Both the position numbers and the translations under genes were made by a program. The notes below the pieces were generated by a model. It searched no databases. It saw only the letters and a list, made by a program, of their open reading frames with translations, and was not told the origin of the DNA. Below, piece by piece: positions 56,257 through 63,584 of a DNA stretch of 64,000 bases (its first letter is position 1; each line of letters opens with the position of its first letter). Source of the DNA: Burkholderia multivorans ATCC BAA-247 (GTDB lineage Bacteria; Pseudomonadota; Gammaproteobacteria; Burkholderiales; Burkholderiaceae); the NCBI RefSeq assembly GCF_000959525.1, contig NZ_CP009832.1, forward strand, positions 2,604,001 to 2,668,000. Reading direction: 5' to 3'.

Positions 56257-57048
56257 TCAGAACAGCCCGACAGGCTGCGCCGCATCGTCCCAACTGAAGA
56301 TGATCAGCTCGTTGCGCTCGACGCCCTTGTGCCCACCGGCAACCGTATACTGGAGCGGCACCGTCTCGATGTGAAAACCTTCAAACACGCGCCGGATGTC
56401 GGGATGGTCGTTCAGGCTGACAATTGCTCGCCCCTTAATTGTGCGAAGACGATCCGCAATCTTTTCGTATTCCTCGAAGGCAAACTCGACGCCGTAACCG
56501 CGTGTTTCGTAGTACGGCGGATCGAGATAAAAAAGCGTGTGCGGACGGTCGTATCGTTCCATGCATTCGCCCCAGTGCATCCGCTCGATGTACGCACCCG
56601 CGAGGCGCAAGTGCGCGGCTGACAGCTCCTCCTCCAAACGAAGCAGGTTCAATCCGGGCGGCGCAGTCGTCGCGGTACCAAACGTCTGACCGTGAACAAT
56701 GCCCCCAAAGCAACTTTTCTGCAGGTAGTAGAACCTCGCCGCACGCTGAATATCGGTGAGCGTTTCCGGGACGGTCAACTTCAGCCACTCGAACACCTGT
56801 CGGCTCGTCAGCGCCCACTTGAACTGGCGCACGAACTCTTCGAGGTGGTGCTGAACGACGCGATACAGATTCACCAGCTCGCCGTTCACGTCGTTGATCA
56901 CCTCGACCTTCGCCGGCGGCCGAAGGAAATACAGTGCCGCCCCGCCGGCGAACACCTCCACGTAGCAGTCATGCGCCGGAAAGCGCGGAATAAGATGGTC
57001 TGCCAGTCGGCGCTTGCCGCCGATCCACGGAATAATCGGATTTGCCAT
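56257..57048 (-). CDS. dam: Phage DNA adenine methylase (D12 class, Dam-like)
   Basis: A 263-residue adenine-N6 methyltransferase. It has the SAM-binding PIIPWIGGKRRLADHLIPRF and YVEVFAGGAALYFL, the catalytic DPPY in LFYLDPPYYETRGYG, and RNELIIFSW at the C-terminus. This is the order of the D12 (alpha) class that includes Dam. Phage-borne copies protect phage DNA from GATC-type restriction or change host methylation. No cognate restriction enzyme is next to it. The neighbouring nuclease-like gene is on the opposite strand and convergent. The start at 57048 fits the family. Confidence 0.92.
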   Translation of the reverse strand: MANPIIPWIGGKRRLADHLIPRFPAHDCYVEVFAGGAALYFLRPPAKVEVINDVNGELVNLYRVVQHHLEEFVRQFKWALTSRQVFEWLKLTVPETLTDIQRAARFYYLQKSCFGGIVHGQTFGTATTAPPGLNLLRLEEELSAAHLRLAGAYIERMHWGECMERYDRPHTLFYLDPPYYETRGYGVEFAFEEYEKIADRLRTIKGRAIVSLNDHPDIRRVFEGFHIETVPLQYTVAGGHKGVERNELIIFSWDDAAQPVGLF

Positions 57049-57141
57049 TGTGAAAGCCGTTTTTTAACTTGGTGTAGAATCCGGCCCGCCTACCGGTAGG
57101 TAGCAGGGCCTTGGCTGATTCACTGGCACGCGCAGTGGAAA

Positions 57142-57190
57142 GGCGACCGGGGAGCGTGTTGCCGCACGCCCCTCGGTCGCCCTGTTTCTT
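57142..57190. terminator. Long hairpin between dam and the Rz genes
   Basis: The 17 bases at 57142-57158 and 57165-57181 pair at 15 of 17 positions around a six-base loop, and CTGTTTCTTTC follows on the plus strand. The minus strand has no T-run, so it may be a terminator for plus-strand transcripts, or a structure that separates the lysis cassette from dam. Confidence 0.5.
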
Positions 57191-57217
57191 TCAAGGCCGG
57201 TCGGCCTCGACGCCGCC

Positions 57218-57712
57218 CTACTGCCGCCTATCGAATTGCGCGTTGCCGTTCAACGCGTCGTAACTGCGCTCGCACTGCTGGCCGGCGATGCCGCGTTCGT
57301 CAGCGATCTTCGCCAACTCTCCCGCAGCGTCGTCAGTCCGGCCGAGCACGTCGGCAAGCAGATCGAGGGCGTCGTCGGTTGCCGGGCTCCCGGCCGAAGC
57401 GGCGGCACGCCGAGCGTCGGCGACAAGCGCGGCGACGTGCTTGCGCAAGCCGTCAGCAGCACCATCGGCAGCAGCAGCGTCACGGCGTGCCTGATCCCGT
57501 TGTTTCGCAGCATCGGTTGCGATCTCCTGTTGAGCCGCCAGCTGGCGGCGAATTTCGTTACGCTCGGTCGTCAGATCGCCGATCTGTCTCGCCTGATCAG
57601 CGACCTTCGCGGACTGGTCGGCATCACGGTGCCCTTTGATATATCCGCACGCCGAGCCGGTAACGACACCGGCGACGACGAGCAGCCAGATGCGCGGGTC
57701 GAACCACGTCAT
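57218..57712 (-). CDS. Rz-like inner-membrane spanin (i-spanin)
   Basis: A 164-residue lysis protein. The N-terminal signal-anchor helix (IWLLVVAGVVTGSACGYI) is followed by a long periplasmic coiled coil (DQARQIGDLTTERNEIRRQL and onward, Ala/Arg/Asp-rich), as in i-spanins. Together with the outer-membrane Rz1 it fuses the two membranes at the end of lysis. It overlaps the transglycosylase by four bases (ATGA), and Rz1 is encoded inside it in another frame. No residues of enzymatic kind are expected. Confidence 0.88.
   Translation of the reverse strand: MTWFDPRIWLLVVAGVVTGSACGYIKGHRDADQSAKVADQARQIGDLTTERNEIRRQLAAQQEIATDAAKQRDQARRDAAAADGAADGLRKHVAALVADARRAAASAGSPATDDALDLLADVLGRTDDAAGELAKIADERGIAGQQCERSYDALNGNAQFDRRQ
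57250..57513 (-). CDS. Rz1-like outer-membrane spanin lipoprotein, nested in Rz
   Basis: An 87-residue lipoprotein read in a different frame entirely inside the Rz gene. The N-terminus MLRNNGIRHAVTLLLPMVLL leads to the lipobox LTAC, and the mature part is Pro/Ser-rich (STSPRLSPTLGVPPLRPGAR). These are the marks of Rz1. Its nesting inside Rz is the same as in lambda. The ribosome site is not obvious, but the lipobox and position make the call good. Confidence 0.82.
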   Translation of the reverse strand: MLRNNGIRHAVTLLLPMVLLTACASTSPRLSPTLGVPPLRPGARQPTTPSICLPTCSAGLTTLRESWRRSLTNAASPASSASAVTTR

Positions 57713-58203
57713 GCGGTCACCTCCCCGCCGGCCGCGCGATACGCGGCCAGCAAATGCTCGATCTGGTTTTCGTGTTGGCCGTACCCGGCCCCCGGCAGAC
57801 TGGCCCAAACGTTCGAGACTTTCGCCACCGCCTCGCGGAACCGGCCGGCGTCGATCAGCGGCAATGCGCCGTGCTCGCGCAGCTGCTGCAGTGCGTACCG
57901 GTCCTGCGAGACCGGCCCGAAGTCCGGTAGCTTCATCTGCGCCTGATAGATCCGCCACCAGCGCGCGAGAATCTGATAGCGGCCGGCGGCTGTCGACGGC
58001 ACTGGAATCTGCCGGTTGAGCACATTCGGATGCGCCGCGTAGCTTGCGAACAGCAGCGGCCGCGACGGCGTCGAGCCGACGAGCACGTTGTAGCCATCGT
58101 CCGACTTCCCCAACAGATCCGAGCCGATCTCGCTCACGGCGATCATGTCGAGAAACGCGACGCGGTTGCGGCCGCCGGCAGCGGTAACGGTGATACGCGC
58201 CAT
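57709..58203 (-). CDS. Phage endolysin, lambda R-type lytic transglycosylase
   Basis: A 164-residue murein-cleaving enzyme. The catalytic Glu is in LDMIAVSEIGSDLLGK (lambda R has it in MLAWSEGTD), followed by GYNVLVGSTPSRPLLFASYA, then AAGRYQILARWWRIYQAQMK and the SQDRYALQQLREHGALPLID and KVSNVWASLPGAGYGQHENQ segments. The similarity to lambda R endolysin runs over the full length. It cuts peptidoglycan to 1,6-anhydro products. It is without signal sequence, so it needs the holin just upstream (2 bases from the holin stop). Confidence 0.93.
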   Translation of the reverse strand: MARITVTAAGGRNRVAFLDMIAVSEIGSDLLGKSDDGYNVLVGSTPSRPLLFASYAAHPNVLNRQIPVPSTAAGRYQILARWWRIYQAQMKLPDFGPVSQDRYALQQLREHGALPLIDAGRFREAVAKVSNVWASLPGAGYGQHENQIEHLLAAYRAAGGEVTA

Positions 58204-58205
58204 CG

Positions 58206-58490
58206 TCACTTCTCCCCGAACAGTCGCTTCGCGTTCCGACGCAGCAGCACTTCGAGGTACTGCGATCCGATGATGCCGAGTGCGCTGCCGAGACCGAGCA
58301 GCGCGATCGGTGGCAGATCCGGGATCTGCAACAGCGCCAAGCCGGCGACCATCGACGTCGCCGAGCCCAACACCGCCCTGCCAGCAACAAGCCGGAACGT
58401 CAGCTGATCGCTGCCGACCAGCACCTTTGCGATACCAATCAGTCCGCCCATGATGATCAGCTCCAGAATGGTTTTCTCGTGGTCCTGCAT
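58206..58490 (-). CDS. Phage holin (LydA-like, three-helix)
   Basis: A 94-residue inner-membrane protein with three hydrophobic helices (LELIIMGGLIGIAKVLVG; FRLVAGRAVLGSATSMVAGL; PPIALLGLGSALGIIGSQYL). The N-terminus is short and charged (MQDHEKT) and the C-terminus basic (RRNAKRLFGEK), as in class I holins. Its position directly before the endolysin supports the role: it forms membrane holes that let endolysin out. It lies downstream of a terminator that ends the tail operon. Confidence 0.85.
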   Translation of the reverse strand: MQDHEKTILELIIMGGLIGIAKVLVGSDQLTFRLVAGRAVLGSATSMVAGLALLQIPDLPPIALLGLGSALGIIGSQYLEVLLRRNAKRLFGEK

Positions 58491-58504
58491 TCCACCCCCG
58501 CAAT

Positions 58505-58541
58505 AAAAGAAAAAGCCGCCCGAGTTGCCTCGAGGCGGCTG
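58505..58541 (-). terminator. Terminator between gpD and the lysis cassette
   Basis: On the minus strand AGCCGCC pairs with GGCGGCT (58514-58520, 58534-58540) over a Cys/Gly-rich loop, followed by TTTTTCTTTTATTG. It sits just after the gpD stop and would end the tail operon, leaving the lysis genes to a separate promoter or read-through. Confidence 0.8.
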
Positions 58542-58562
58542 CCAGAAATCGACGCACGCGTG

Positions 58563-59615
58563 TTACTTCGGCGGCGACGGTACAACCAGATCGATCTTCT
58601 TCGTCGGCTTCTTGCGATGGCCGACCTTCGCCTTGCCCTTGTTGCCGGCGTTCAGCTCCACCGACGTCTCCCAACCATTGCCGGCATACCGGTGTCGTAC
58701 GGAATCGACCAGAAAGTCGCCGTCCGCCTCCTGTTTGAAACCCGACAGCTTCACGGTCTTCTCGGCCGATATGTCCGTACGCCCCTTCATTCGCAGCACG
58801 CTGCGCGCGGTGTGCCGGTTCAGCTTCTCAAGGCGCGACTTCGCGGCGCTCTTCGCGGCCTCGGGACTGGCGAACGCATGGCGCTCGGTGTGCACGGCGG
58901 CGGCGCCGGGCGAAGCGTCGGGATTCGGGATCGTCAGGTCAATCTTCTTCCCCGTTTTCTTGTCGTGCACCTTCGTCCGTACAGCAACGAAGCTCGCACG
59001 ATCCGGGAACGAGATCTCGTAGTCCGTTAGATCGTCCGGTGTCAGGGTGATAGACGGCAACGGCTTGCCGCTGGCGCTCTTGCCGCCGCCGATCGGCGCG
59101 ACGATCAGCTTGCCCGCCTTCACCGTCGCCGTCGCGCCGTACTGCCGCGCGATACGCGTAATGAAATGCAGGTCGCTCTCTCCGAACTGATCTGCACGCG
59201 GCACGGCCGCGTCGACCGAACATGCGGCGGCCCATTTGTTGCGCCGCGCGACGTCGCCGACGATGTCGGCGAGCTTCACGTTCGTCCAGCTGCCGTTGCG
59301 CTGCGTCTTCGACGTCGCGCGCAGGTTGGCCGGCCGACCGCGAATGATGAGCGTCGCCGGCGGCCCACGCAACACGATCTCGTCCACCGCATACTCGCCG
59401 AGCATCGTCAGCCCTTGCCCTTCCCATCCGAGCGAGATCTTCAACGTCGCGCCCTTCGGCGGAAACCGCACCTTGCCGTCACGGTCGTCCAGCTCGATCT
59501 CGCACTCGTCCGCCTCAAGGCCCGGCTTGTCGGTCGTCTGAATCTGCAGTATGCGGTCCTGAATCACGCGCGTGATGTCATCGCCGTTCGCGACGATCTG
59601 AAAAATTGCCCGCAT
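58563..59615 (-). CDS. Phage late control protein D (gpD, tail protein)
   Basis: A 350-residue P2 gpD-type tail protein. It has TDKPGLEADECEIELDDRDG near the N-terminus, then the long beta-rich part with WEGQGLTMLGEYAVDEIVLR and RGRPANLRATSKTQRNGSW, and QFGESDLHFITRIARQYGAT, which is the gp27/VgrG-like hub fold. gpD forms the hub of the phage tail. It is the last tail gene, downstream of gpX, and a terminator lies after it. Length is as in P2 (387) but somewhat shorter. Confidence 0.93.
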   Translation of the reverse strand: MRAIFQIVANGDDITRVIQDRILQIQTTDKPGLEADECEIELDDRDGKVRFPPKGATLKISLGWEGQGLTMLGEYAVDEIVLRGPPATLIIRGRPANLRATSKTQRNGSWTNVKLADIVGDVARRNKWAAACSVDAAVPRADQFGESDLHFITRIARQYGATATVKAGKLIVAPIGGGKSASGKPLPSITLTPDDLTDYEISFPDRASFVAVRTKVHDKKTGKKIDLTIPNPDASPGAAAVHTERHAFASPEAAKSAAKSRLEKLNRHTARSVLRMKGRTDISAEKTVKLSGFKQEADGDFLVDSVRHRYAGNGWETSVELNAGNKGKAKVGHRKKPTKKIDLVVPSPPK

Positions 59616-59625
59616 CGCCCCTCCG

Positions 59626-59832
59626 TCACGACCAGAGCTGGATCGGTTCGTCGCGCGGCGTGTCGAGATCCGGCATCGTGATCAACACGCCGGACCGAAA
59701 CGGCTGTGGCTCGCGCGCGAGACCGGGATTGGCTTCGTACACGGCCTCGACGGTGCCCTTCAACGTCCCGTAGTGGGCGTAGCAGAGCGTGTCGAGGATG
59801 TCCCCGTCAGAGGTTCGCAAAATCTTCGCCAT
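59626..59832 (-). CDS. Phage tail protein X (gpX, LysM-like)
   Basis: A 68-residue tail protein. The pattern TSDGDILDTLCYAHYGTLKG, then VYEANPGLAREPQPFRSGVL and ITMPDLDTP is that of gpX, which has a LysM-like fold and completes the tail. The start at 59832 (MAKILRTSDGD) is the family start and overlaps the end of the gpU gene by 26 bases. It ends 11 bases before gpD. Confidence 0.9.
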   Translation of the reverse strand: MAKILRTSDGDILDTLCYAHYGTLKGTVEAVYEANPGLAREPQPFRSGVLITMPDLDTPRDEPIQLWS

Positions 59833-60688
59833 AGCGGCCGAACTCCAGACTGTAGGTTTGCTTGCGCGGCGCACCGTCGGACATCAGCGCCTCCTGCTCT
59901 TCATCGACGCTGTGCAGATACCAGCGCCCGAGCACGTCGCCCGTGCCGGCCGTGAGCTGCACCGGCTTCAACTTCGCGCCGATCGCGCGCAGCGCCTCCA
60001 GCTGGCGGAAGCCGGCACCGAGCGACGGGAACACGACGCCCGACAGCGTGATCGTGTCGCCGCCCTGACTCACCGGCTGCTGCGCTTCCTCGCGATTCAA
60101 GCGCTCCTGCGACGCAATCTTGAAGCGCGTCGAGCGCCGCAGCTTGTCGTACGCCGCCGTCGACAATCCAAAGTGAAACGCGTCCCCGTCATCGGTCGAC
60201 AGCGTCAGCAGATGAGGGGTAGACGACGTCGCGCTGTCGAACAGGCCGGAGAAGATGGAGCTCAGCCCCGTCGTCTGTGCGAACGACTGCAATGCGCCCA
60301 TCGTCTGCTCGCCGACCAGCGCGGTGAACTGCGTTTTCGCGTCACCCAACGCGCCCATGACGGACTGCGCAGCCGACTGGATCAACGGATGATTGACACC
60401 GCCGACCATCTTCAGCACGCCGCTGACGGCCGCACCGGTTGCCGAGAAACTGCGCATCACCGTACCGATCTGCGGACTGAGGTCGCCGGCCACCGACAGC
60501 AGACTCGTCGCACCGCGCAGCAGGTCCGCGGCCGACGTGAGGTTGCCCGTCGCGAGCTTCGTCAACGTGTCGACGGTGTTCTGGCTCGCACTGCGATTCC
60601 GATCGAACACGCGCACCACGTGCCGAACCCGTTCCGACGCAATGCTGGCCTGCGTCGCGGCCTGCGTCACACTGGAAATGAAGTCCAT
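59807..60688 (-). CDS. Phage tail protein U (gpU), long form
   Basis: A 293-residue tail-completion protein. The gpU domain is in the C-terminal half: PHLLTLSTDDGDAFHFGLST, then RSTRFKIASQERLNREEAQQ and RQLEALRAIGAKLKPVQLTA, with LGRWYLHSVDEEQEALMSDG. The N-terminal about 130 residues (TQAATQASIASERVRHVVRV and onward) are a helical, Ser/Thr-rich extension not found in P2 gpU, which is only about 160 residues. It follows the tape measure gene by 11 bases. Confidence 0.88.
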   Translation of the reverse strand: MDFISSVTQAATQASIASERVRHVVRVFDRNRSASQNTVDTLTKLATGNLTSAADLLRGATSLLSVAGDLSPQIGTVMRSFSATGAAVSGVLKMVGGVNHPLIQSAAQSVMGALGDAKTQFTALVGEQTMGALQSFAQTTGLSSIFSGLFDSATSSTPHLLTLSTDDGDAFHFGLSTAAYDKLRRSTRFKIASQERLNREEAQQPVSQGGDTITLSGVVFPSLGAGFRQLEALRAIGAKLKPVQLTAGTGDVLGRWYLHSVDEEQEALMSDGAPRKQTYSLEFGRYGEDFANL

Positions 60689-60699
60689 CTACCACCCCC

Positions 60700-63117
60700 T
60701 TACAGATGCGGTGCATCGAACATCGCCGACCGGTTGCTCTTGTCGAGCGTCTCGGTCATCGTCCGCTGAATCAGCGGGTTGATGCGGGCCAGCAGCTTGT
60801 CCGCGATCTCGGCGTCCGAACTGCCCTCGACCTTGATGTGGAACACCGGAGCGAACGAGTTTTGTTGCTCGACCTTGAAGGGACGCGACTGCGGCGAATC
60901 CGCGCCCGCGGCGGCCTTCGCAGCGGCCTTCGCTGCGTCACTGTCGTCCGCCTTCGGGCCGGTCGCCCATCGCGCGATCGCGCCAAGTAACTTCCCGCCG
61001 GCGAACGTACCGACTGCACCGCCAAGCACACCGCCGATCGCAACGCCGATCGGGCCGCCGAGCATGCCGATACCCGCACCGAGCTTCGCTCCAACGACGC
61101 CACCGGCGAGCGAGCCGCCGATGCTGGCGTACCCTTCCGCCTTCCTCGCGATCGGCTGGTCGCTGCGTGCGACCGCGTATGCGTCCTTCGCCGCGAACGC
61201 GATCTTCAGGACGCTGCCGGCGATCGCGAGCTTCCCCGCGTACGGCGCAATGCGGCCGGCGACCGTACGAAACGCGCCGATGACGCGCCCGAGTCGACCG
61301 CTCGACGCGCGACCAGCTGTCGAGCCGCCGCCGGCAAGGTCGCCGAGCAGATCGCCCGCTGCGCCGGCGATGCCGCCACCGAGACCGCCGCCCGGCAGGT
61401 TCACGACGAATACGCGTTGCACGCCCCCGGCCGCACCGCTCAACGCGTCGAGCGCCTTGCCAAGCCGTCCGCCGGCAGTGCCGCCACCAGGTGCCCCACC
61501 ACCGCCACGTCGAGCCATCCACCCGCCGCGCAGAATGTCGAACACGCCGCGCCCCATGTTCCACGCAGCACGTGCGCCACGAACGGCAATCGCCGTGCCG
61601 ATGACGCCGACGACCGCTGCGGTCGCTCCGGGGGCCGCATCGGACGCGTGCTGCACCGTTTCGCCCGCACGCTTCGCGACCTTGCCGGCGAGATCCGTCA
61701 CCGGCCGCAGCGCATCGCCGATACTGCGCATCGCGTCGTCCCACTGCTGGACGACCTCGCTCCAGATCTGCTTCGACGTTGCCCGCCGATCGGCCAGATC
61801 CTTGTCGATCTCACCGCTCGCATCTGCCGCGTTGCGCTTGAGCTTCTGATACAGATCGGCGTTCTGCATGTAGGCGGTGAGCGCTACCTTGACCTGCATG
61901 TCGTTGAACAGGTCGCCGGTCTTCATCGTGTCCTCGAAGGCCCGCATCTGCGCCTGACGCTTCGCGGGATCCAGCTCGCTGTTGAGCTGCTTCGCCACCG
62001 CTGCCAGCTGCGCCGCCTTCTTCGGATCGACACGCTCGATGTAGGCCCGCGCGAGAACAAACGACGCCTCCAGCGGCGACCATCCCTTGTTGATCGCCTC
62101 CTTCATCTTCGCTTCGTAGTCGACGCCGGCCTTTTTGTAGTTGCGCTCGGTCTCCCCTGAACCGATCTTCGAAAACCAGTTCTTCAGGTTGTTCGCTGCC
62201 TCGTCTGCGTTGCCGGCCGTCTTCATCTGGACCTGCAGCATTGCGCCGAGCTGCGTCACCGAATCCTTCCCCGTGATGCCGAGCTTCTTCATTTCGGCCA
62301 ACAGCACCGGGAACCAACGCGCCATGTCGACGGATTCGAACGAGCCCTCCTTGCCGAGATACGCGATCGCCTCAAGCGCCTTCATCATCGCCTTGGGATC
62401 CTTGATGTCAGCGTTCTGCTGCAGCGCCTGAATCATCTGCGCAGTCTCGACGCTGGACGCCCCCTGACCTACCGAGAATTTCGCGACGGCCGGGCCGAAG
62501 TTCAGCGCCCGGTCGACGTCCATCCCGGCCGCAACCATCTGGTTGACCGCGTCGGCCAGCTCGTTGCGCCCCATGCCGTTCGACAATGCGTCACGGCGGA
62601 TGCGCTCGGACATCGCGCGCTCCTGCTCCGTGCGCGCGATGCCGGCCTTGATCGCGATGTCGCGAATGATCGCCTGATACTGCGCCGACACCGTGGTCGG
62701 CACCGCGACGGCCGCACCGAGCTTCATGGTGTCGCGCGCCGCATCACGCATGCCGTCGCGGCCGACAGCCAGACGTTCGTGCCCGGCCGCTTTCAGTTCG
62801 AGCCCGCGAACGGTGCGCCCGAGTCTCGCGTACGCGCGATCGAGGCGATCGACCTCGAACCCGGCGTCACGCAGCGCACGAACATTGCTGTCCAGCTTGC
62901 GCCGGATTCCGTCCGCGGCGCTGTCGCCCGCCAGATGCAGCCGGCGAAACTCCTCTTGCAGCTTGATCGTCTCGCCAATCTGCCGCTGCCACATGCCGCG
63001 CTCGCTCGCAGCCTTGCGCAGCCCGACGATCTTCGAGTTCGTGTCGGCAAACGCCTTGCCGAGCGTTGCCGACACGGCACCGCCGATGACGATGCCAAGT
63101 GCAATATCGCGTGCCAT
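60700..63117 (-). CDS. Phage tail tape measure protein (gpT)
   Basis: An 805-residue protein that sets tail length. Landmarks are the N-terminal LGKAFADTNSKIVGLRKAAS and long alpha-helical stretches, the conserved VSAQYQAIIRDIAIKAGIAR, then the Gly/Ala-rich hydrophobic segment (GGSLAGGVVGAKLGAGIGML and GPIGVAIGGVLGGAVGTFAG) in the C-terminal third. This segment is a typical tape-measure membrane part. It begins 12 bases after the E' stop. The 805-residue length, short of the 1000 or more residues in many phages, would predict a moderately long tail. Confidence 0.93.
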   Translation of the reverse strand: MARDIALGIVIGGAVSATLGKAFADTNSKIVGLRKAASERGMWQRQIGETIKLQEEFRRLHLAGDSAADGIRRKLDSNVRALRDAGFEVDRLDRAYARLGRTVRGLELKAAGHERLAVGRDGMRDAARDTMKLGAAVAVPTTVSAQYQAIIRDIAIKAGIARTEQERAMSERIRRDALSNGMGRNELADAVNQMVAAGMDVDRALNFGPAVAKFSVGQGASSVETAQMIQALQQNADIKDPKAMMKALEAIAYLGKEGSFESVDMARWFPVLLAEMKKLGITGKDSVTQLGAMLQVQMKTAGNADEAANNLKNWFSKIGSGETERNYKKAGVDYEAKMKEAINKGWSPLEASFVLARAYIERVDPKKAAQLAAVAKQLNSELDPAKRQAQMRAFEDTMKTGDLFNDMQVKVALTAYMQNADLYQKLKRNAADASGEIDKDLADRRATSKQIWSEVVQQWDDAMRSIGDALRPVTDLAGKVAKRAGETVQHASDAAPGATAAVVGVIGTAIAVRGARAAWNMGRGVFDILRGGWMARRGGGGAPGGGTAGGRLGKALDALSGAAGGVQRVFVVNLPGGGLGGGIAGAAGDLLGDLAGGGSTAGRASSGRLGRVIGAFRTVAGRIAPYAGKLAIAGSVLKIAFAAKDAYAVARSDQPIARKAEGYASIGGSLAGGVVGAKLGAGIGMLGGPIGVAIGGVLGGAVGTFAGGKLLGAIARWATGPKADDSDAAKAAAKAAAGADSPQSRPFKVEQQNSFAPVFHIKVEGSSDAEIADKLLARINPLIQRTMTETLDKSNRSAMFDAPHL

Positions 63118-63129
63118 GTCAGTCCTCGC

Positions 63130-63267
63130 TCAATCAGTCAGCCACCACAACACGTCGTCGATCGTCATGTCGTCAACCGACTGCGGCTGCACCCCGTACT
63201 CCTTCATCAGCCGGCGAGCCAGCGCCTTCACTGTTTCGATTGGCAGCCGGACGAACGGATCGAAAGG
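63130..63267 (-). CDS. gpE' extension, made by frameshift from gpE
   Basis: A 45-codon open segment that ends gene E' without a usable start of its own (the only ATG, in RRLMKEYG, has no ribosome site). It reads PFVRLPIETVKALARRLMKE, then YGVQPQSVDDMTIDDVLWWL, the gpE' domain of P2-like phages, which is made only as a fusion to gpE. The change from the gpE frame is +1 (equivalently -2). A candidate slip site is TCC-TTT-CGA at 63268-63260, where the Phe codon TTT could shift to TTC before the slow Arg codon CGA. The fusion would be about 123 residues. Confidence 0.7.
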   Translation of the reverse strand, partial: PFDPFVRLPIETVKALARRLMKEYGVQPQSVDDMTIDDVLWWLTD

Positions 63268-63502
63268 ATTCGTACGCACGCTGCATGGCGTCGTAATCGA
63301 CCATGTCCATTCCTTCGATGTCGTCGGGCGCGACGTCGGCCAGCGTCGCGAACAGCACGATCTCGCGCAGCTCGTCGTCACCCTGTGCCTGCTTGCTCGC
63401 CGCGCGCATGTCGCGAACCTTTGGGCGGCGCATCACCAGTTCGTCGCGCACGACGCCGTCGAACGCCACGGGATACTTCAGTTTGATCTTCACGGTTTCC
63501 AC
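63173..63502 (-). CDS. Phage tail assembly chaperone gpE
   Basis: A 109-residue tail assembly protein. It has VKIKLKYPVAFDGVVRDELV at the N-terminus and MRRPKVRDMRAASKQAQGDD, then LREIVLFATLADVAPDDIEG, the pattern of P2-type gpE. The unshifted product ends with a Gly/Ala-rich tail (SEGAGSPADEGVRGAAAVG) that is probably meaningless read-through of the E' frame. A frameshift near 63265 produces the longer gpE-E' chaperone needed for building the tape measure core. It follows the FII gene by 82 bases. Confidence 0.9.
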   Translation of the reverse strand: METVKIKLKYPVAFDGVVRDELVMRRPKVRDMRAASKQAQGDDELREIVLFATLADVAPDDIEGMDMVDYDAMQRAYESFRSVRPAANRNSEGAGSPADEGVRGAAAVG

Positions 63503-63584
63503 TCAGCACCTCAGAAATGACAAAGGGACGGTCAACGGCCCGCCCCTCGGGTTATCGAAAAGTTGCTTTGGCCGGCCGCGGCGC

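Noticed and set aside
56190-56297. A 35-residue plus-strand frame (MLEQILRRYLREVGQLP...) between the 97-residue gene and dam.
   Set aside because: Very short, overlaps the 3' end of dam, and contains a hairpin; it could be real but nothing supports it beyond an ATG.
57218-58490. A further lysis regulator (antiholin) gene in the cassette.
   Set aside because: No additional membrane protein frame with a plausible start is present between holin and Rz apart from the nested Rz1.
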